Assembly: GCA_016706545.1 (NCBI GenBank)
Contig: JADJJK010000033.1
Span: 57,279 to 121,278, forward strand
Direction: 5' to 3'
DNA length: 64,000 nt
Origin: Myxococcales bacterium
Lineage (GTDB): Bacteria > Myxococcota_A > Polyangia > Haliangiales > Haliangiaceae
A program made the translations under genes and the position numbers. The notes under the pieces were generated by a model. The model saw only the letters and a list, made by a program, of their open reading frames with translations. It was not told where the DNA came from and did no database searches. This document shows positions 60,886-64,000 of this stretch, in pieces; position 1 is the stretch's first letter; each line of letters starts with the position of its first letter.

Positions 60886-63800
60886 ATGGCGCTTGCTCTC
60901 TCGACCTGCATGACCAACCGTCACGCGCTGCGTCTCCTCTTGCTGTTCGAGGCCGCGACCTTGCTGGGCGCCGCGTCTTGCGTGGACCGCGGCGCCGAGC
61001 AGGAGGACGGCGAGAGCGCGCTCGGCGCGACGTTCAGCCGGCGCACCACCAACCCCAACGCCCAGTTCGTCGCCACCTGGCTGCACCGCGACAGCGGCGG
61101 AACGGTCAGCTTCGCCTCGCCGATCAGCAGCCCAGATGGCCACCTGGTGGTCCACCACACCCAGGGCGCGGGCAATGCGTTCTTCGTCGCGGTGGTGGTC
61201 CCGCCCCCCGCGACGAGCCACACCGGCACCGCGATCGCGCCACGCTTTGGCGATGGCCTGCTCGTGCGCGACGGCGCTGGCGCCCCGGTGCTGGTGCCGA
61301 TCGCCGCGCCCGCTGCCTTTGGCTGGACTCAGAACACCAGCGAGCAGATGGCGCTTGGCTCCGATCCGCGGCTGGCCGGCGGCATGCCAGTCCGCATCGC
61401 CGCCTCCGGCGCAGCGGCGAACTGCTTCGCCGCAGATCCGGCGACCGTGGTCACCGCCGCCGCCGGTCCGTACGAGTGCGGCCGCTACCTGCTGTTCATG
61501 CCTGGGCGCAGCGGCACCAGCGCGAGCAACACGATCCACGTGGCGGCGGTCGGCGTGGTCACGGATGCCTACGCGCCCGGCGCGGCCACCGTGCGCAAGG
61601 CCCGGCCTGCGGTCGTGGCTGCCAGGTTCCTCTCCGGGTTCGCGGCGCTGCCGGTGGGGAGCATCGGGATCGAGCTGAGCGTCACCGCCGATAGTCGCCT
61701 GCTGCTCTCTCACGCTGGCCACTCGCGGTTCTCGTGGAGCGAGACCCCCTGGATCGCGTCATCCTGGGAGCTGCCGCGCAACTTCACCTGCATCGCCACG
61801 GCGACGGGGAAGGTCTGCCCAGGGGACTCCGCCGCGAGCTGCGCCACCAACCCCACCGCCTGCGGCATGGCCGACCGCCCGGTGTGCCTGGCCGGACGCG
61901 GCACCAACCAGGTGTGCCAGGGCAGCCAGCCGCTGTTTCGCGACCGCTACCCGGTGGCGCAGTACCCGCTGCGCAACAGCGATGGCTCGCTCTACGCCGG
62001 CCGCACGGTGGACGGCTCGCTGCAGCCCAATCGCTTCGGTGGCACCTACGGCTGGATCACCTTCGATGGCGACGCCTTCTTCTTCAACAGCTCGTCCAAC
62101 CGCGGCAGCCGCGCGGTCGTCGGCCGCTTGACCCGCGGCATGATCCGCACGCTCGACGCGCAGGCCAACGTCACGCCCATCGCCTACTGCGTGGCGGCCA
62201 ATCAGCTCCGCCCGGTGGCCGGTTGCCCTGGCGGCACCGACTCCGACGGCCTCCGCCAGCCGCTGCCGCTGGGCAACGGCGATGGCCTCTGGCGCCTGTT
62301 TCCCGAGGAGCCCAACGCCGTCCTGCCGCTGACGCGCCGGGTGCCGATGGTGGCGACCTTCGAGCACAACCAGCTCCTGGGCAACGTCACCGGGATCCCG
62401 GCGTTCAACACCGCGGTGGCCGCCGCCGAGCACGACGCGCGCTACATCTACACCGAGACCAGCTTCGACGACGCGATGGACGACGCCTTCGCGGTGTTCT
62501 TCCACATGAACCCCCCGCTGGCGCCGAACTGGGACCGCGACGCACCGCTGGTGGCCGCGCACACCGCCGACACGACAGGCAACTACTATCGCGCCACGTT
62601 CTCTGGCGGCGCCGGCTTCGCGGGCACGGTGGGCGCGGGCACGCTCAACACCGGCTATCTGGGCCGCGCCCTCCAGTTCCCGCCCGGCGGCGCGGCGGTG
62701 GTGACCCGGACGGTGGCCGGAGCCGGGCCGCTGACCGCGCCGATGCCGAGCCTGACGCTCGAGCTGGCGGTGCGGACCCCGGCGGCATCGTTCGCCGCTG
62801 GCGCCGTCACCCGGATCGCCGAGCTGACCGGCATGTGGCGGCTCGAGCTGGTGGGACAATCCACCGGCGCGCCGATCTTGCGCCTGCGCTGGACGCGCCC
62901 GGGCGGCGAGCACGTGGTCACCTCGGCGGCGCGGGTGCGAGCCGCGGCGGACACCTGGACGCACGTCGTGTTCTGGGTCGCCGCTGGCGATCGTCGCGTC
63001 CGCTGGTTCGTCGACGGCGCGCTGCGCGAGGTGTCCGCCGCGCTGCCGGGCGACGCCAGCAACGTCGCCACGTCGCTGGTGCTCGGCCCCGCTGGCCAGG
63101 CGCCGGCCGGGGCGGTGCTCGGCCTCGACGAGCTGGCCATCTCCAGCGTCGCGCGCGGCCTCGAGTACATCGCCGCCGCTGCCTATGCCACCAACCACGG
63201 CGACTTCAACCAGGACAGCAGCACCACCACGCGCGGCCCGCTTCTCTACGGCGATGACGGCAAGCTGCCGGCGTCGATGCGCGGGCTGGACGCGCGCGAG
63301 CTGCGCATCCCGGAGCGCTTCCTCAACGCCGTCGACGCGGCCCGCGGCGGCGCGGAGACCATGCGCGCGCGCTTTGGCAAGCTGCGAGACCTGGGCACCG
63401 CGCTGTTCGCGGACGACCTGCTGACGGTGACCTGGAACGGCGCGGCGTACGTCGAGACGCAGAACGGTCGCTCCTGTCAGAGCTGTCACCAGATCGGCAC
63501 CCTGGCCAGCCCCGGCGTCGCCTTCAACACCGCCATCGGCGGCGCGCCGCTCGCCACCAACACGCCGACCGCGCGCACCCGCCTGCTGAGCCGGCGCCAG
63601 TTCCTCGACCAGCGCTCGCCGGATCTGGTCGCGCAGGCGCTGGCGCCGATCGAGAACCGCGCTCCGGTGGAGATGGGCGGTCGCGCGGTCGACATCGCGG
63701 CGTTCATCAACGGCAAGCGCCCCGACGGCGCCGCGTACCCGGTGGCCGCCGGGCAGACCTCGGCGGCCATCGTCGCCGCCGACGGCCTCCCTGGCAGCCC

Positions 63801-64000
63801 GCCTGCCGGCGTGACCACCTACGCGCAGTGGTTTCGCTACGCGCTCGGCGACGGCCCAGCCGACGTCGCGGCGGTGCCTGCCGTCACCGTCGACCACCTC
63901 GCGCTGGCGCTCACCGCCTTCGAGCTGTCTCGCTTCGACGCCAACTCTGCGGTCGACCAGGCCCGCGCGCTCGGCACCGCGTTGCCGGCGGAGGTGGCCG
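60886..64000 (+). CDS. Lipoprotein with LamG-like domain and c-type heme motif (cut by right edge)
   Basis: The frame is open from ATG 60886 to the window end, more than 1,030 residues. GGAGG (60876-60880) precedes the ATG, and the signal ends in a lipobox (LLGAASC); ATG 60910 is an alternative. The first about 500 residues are beta-rich with scattered cysteines and no family I know. About 560-760 is LamG-like: YLGRALQFPPGG, LTLELAVRTP, WTHVVFWVAAGDRRVRWFVDG and VLGLDELAIS. After that, CQSCH (about 63,475-63,490) is a c-type heme-binding motif with little cytochrome sequence around it so far. A surface redox or adhesion role is possible. Confidence 0.75.
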   Translation, partial: MALALSTCMTNRHALRLLLLFEAATLLGAASCVDRGAEQEDGESALGATFSRRTTNPNAQFVATWLHRDSGGTVSFASPISSPDGHLVVHHTQGAGNAFFVAVVVPPPATSHTGTAIAPRFGDGLLVRDGAGAPVLVPIAAPAAFGWTQNTSEQMALGSDPRLAGGMPVRIAASGAAANCFAADPATVVTAAAGPYECGRYLLFMPGRSGTSASNTIHVAAVGVVTDAYAPGAATVRKARPAVVAARFLSGFAALPVGSIGIELSVTADSRLLLSHAGHSRFSWSETPWIASSWELPRNFTCIATATGKVCPGDSAASCATNPTACGMADRPVCLAGRGTNQVCQGSQPLFRDRYPVAQYPLRNSDGSLYAGRTVDGSLQPNRFGGTYGWITFDGDAFFFNSSSNRGSRAVVGRLTRGMIRTLDAQANVTPIAYCVAANQLRPVAGCPGGTDSDGLRQPLPLGNGDGLWRLFPEEPNAVLPLTRRVPMVATFEHNQLLGNVTGIPAFNTAVAAAEHDARYIYTETSFDDAMDDAFAVFFHMNPPLAPNWDRDAPLVAAHTADTTGNYYRATFSGGAGFAGTVGAGTLNTGYLGRALQFPPGGAAVVTRTVAGAGPLTAPMPSLTLELAVRTPAASFAAGAVTRIAELTGMWRLELVGQSTGAPILRLRWTRPGGEHVVTSAARVRAAADTWTHVVFWVAAGDRRVRWFVDGALREVSAALPGDASNVATSLVLGPAGQAPAGAVLGLDELAISSVARGLEYIAAAAYATNHGDFNQDSSTTTRGPLLYGDDGKLPASMRGLDARELRIPERFLNAVDAARGGAETMRARFGKLRDLGTALFADDLLTVTWNGAAYVETQNGRSCQSCHQIGTLASPGVAFNTAIGGAPLATNTPTARTRLLSRRQFLDQRSPDLVAQALAPIENRAPVEMGGRAVDIAAFINGKRPDGAAYPVAAGQTSAAIVAADGLPGSPPAGVTTYAQWFRYALGDGPADVAAVPAVTVDHLALALTAFELSRFDANSAVDQARALGTALPAEVA

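Noticed and set aside
61759..63897. Long minus-strand open frame opposite the LamG/heme lipoprotein
   Set aside because: The plus-strand frame has a lipobox, LamG-like segments and CxxCH; the minus one is compositionally biased.

Overview
The window is very GC-rich, gene-dense and carries no recognisable rRNA, tRNA or CRISPR array. A large hybrid NRPS/trans-AT PKS cluster, many secreted lipoproteins, a DUF4157 (eCIS-type) toxin-like gene and DUF1501/DUF1800 proteins together suggest a soil predatory or social bacterium of the Myxococcota. That assignment is inferred from gene content only.

Region 1 (1-21957) is a biosynthetic cluster on the minus strand. Reading downstream it encodes a P450, an aminotransferase, a stand-alone adenylation protein with a remnant condensation lobe, a stand-alone carrier protein, a PksH-like enoyl-CoA hydratase, an AT-ER (PfaD-type) protein, and a megasynthase that runs off the left edge. 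The megasynthase order is carrier, Cy, Cy, A (Cys-like), PCP, Ox, KS lacking one His, ACP, KS, KR, with no integrated AT. This predicts a thiazole-bearing trans-AT polyketide whose starter amino acid is loaded by the separate A and carrier proteins; the gene set resembles leinamycin-type pathways. A plus-strand island (11137-13681: RDD protein, flavoprotein, membrane protein) sits inside the cluster. Four reading-frame breaks occur in the biosynthetic genes, three of them in or beside short tandem repeats.

Region 2 (22031-31131, plus) holds a NitT/TauT-type ABC importer, divergent from the P450 across a perfect inverted repeat, then a DUF4336 hydrolase-like protein, then an envelope trio: RND-superfamily exporter, LolA-like periplasmic protein, DUF1302-like outer-membrane barrel.

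Region 3 (31443-42000) has a trypsin-like lipoprotein protease, an unknown lipoprotein, the RNA helicase HrpA, a PIG-L deacetylase lipoprotein and an M23 peptidase lipoprotein.

Region 4 (42018-48804, minus) is a broken polymorphic-toxin-like locus: a DUF4157-type N-terminus, long helical body, hydrophobic segment, repeat linkers and a C-terminal effector-like domain split over several frames, followed by two small genes, the first overlapping its stop codon.

Region 5 (48965-64000) has a LecB-type lectin, a thiaminase-I-like lipoprotein, a YdeI/OmdA protein with a beta-lactamase-like serine hydrolase, an NmrA-type oxidoreductase, a tight minus-strand run (DUF885 peptidase, two membrane proteins, DUF1800, DUF1501), and a divergent LamG/c-type-heme lipoprotein cut by the right edge.
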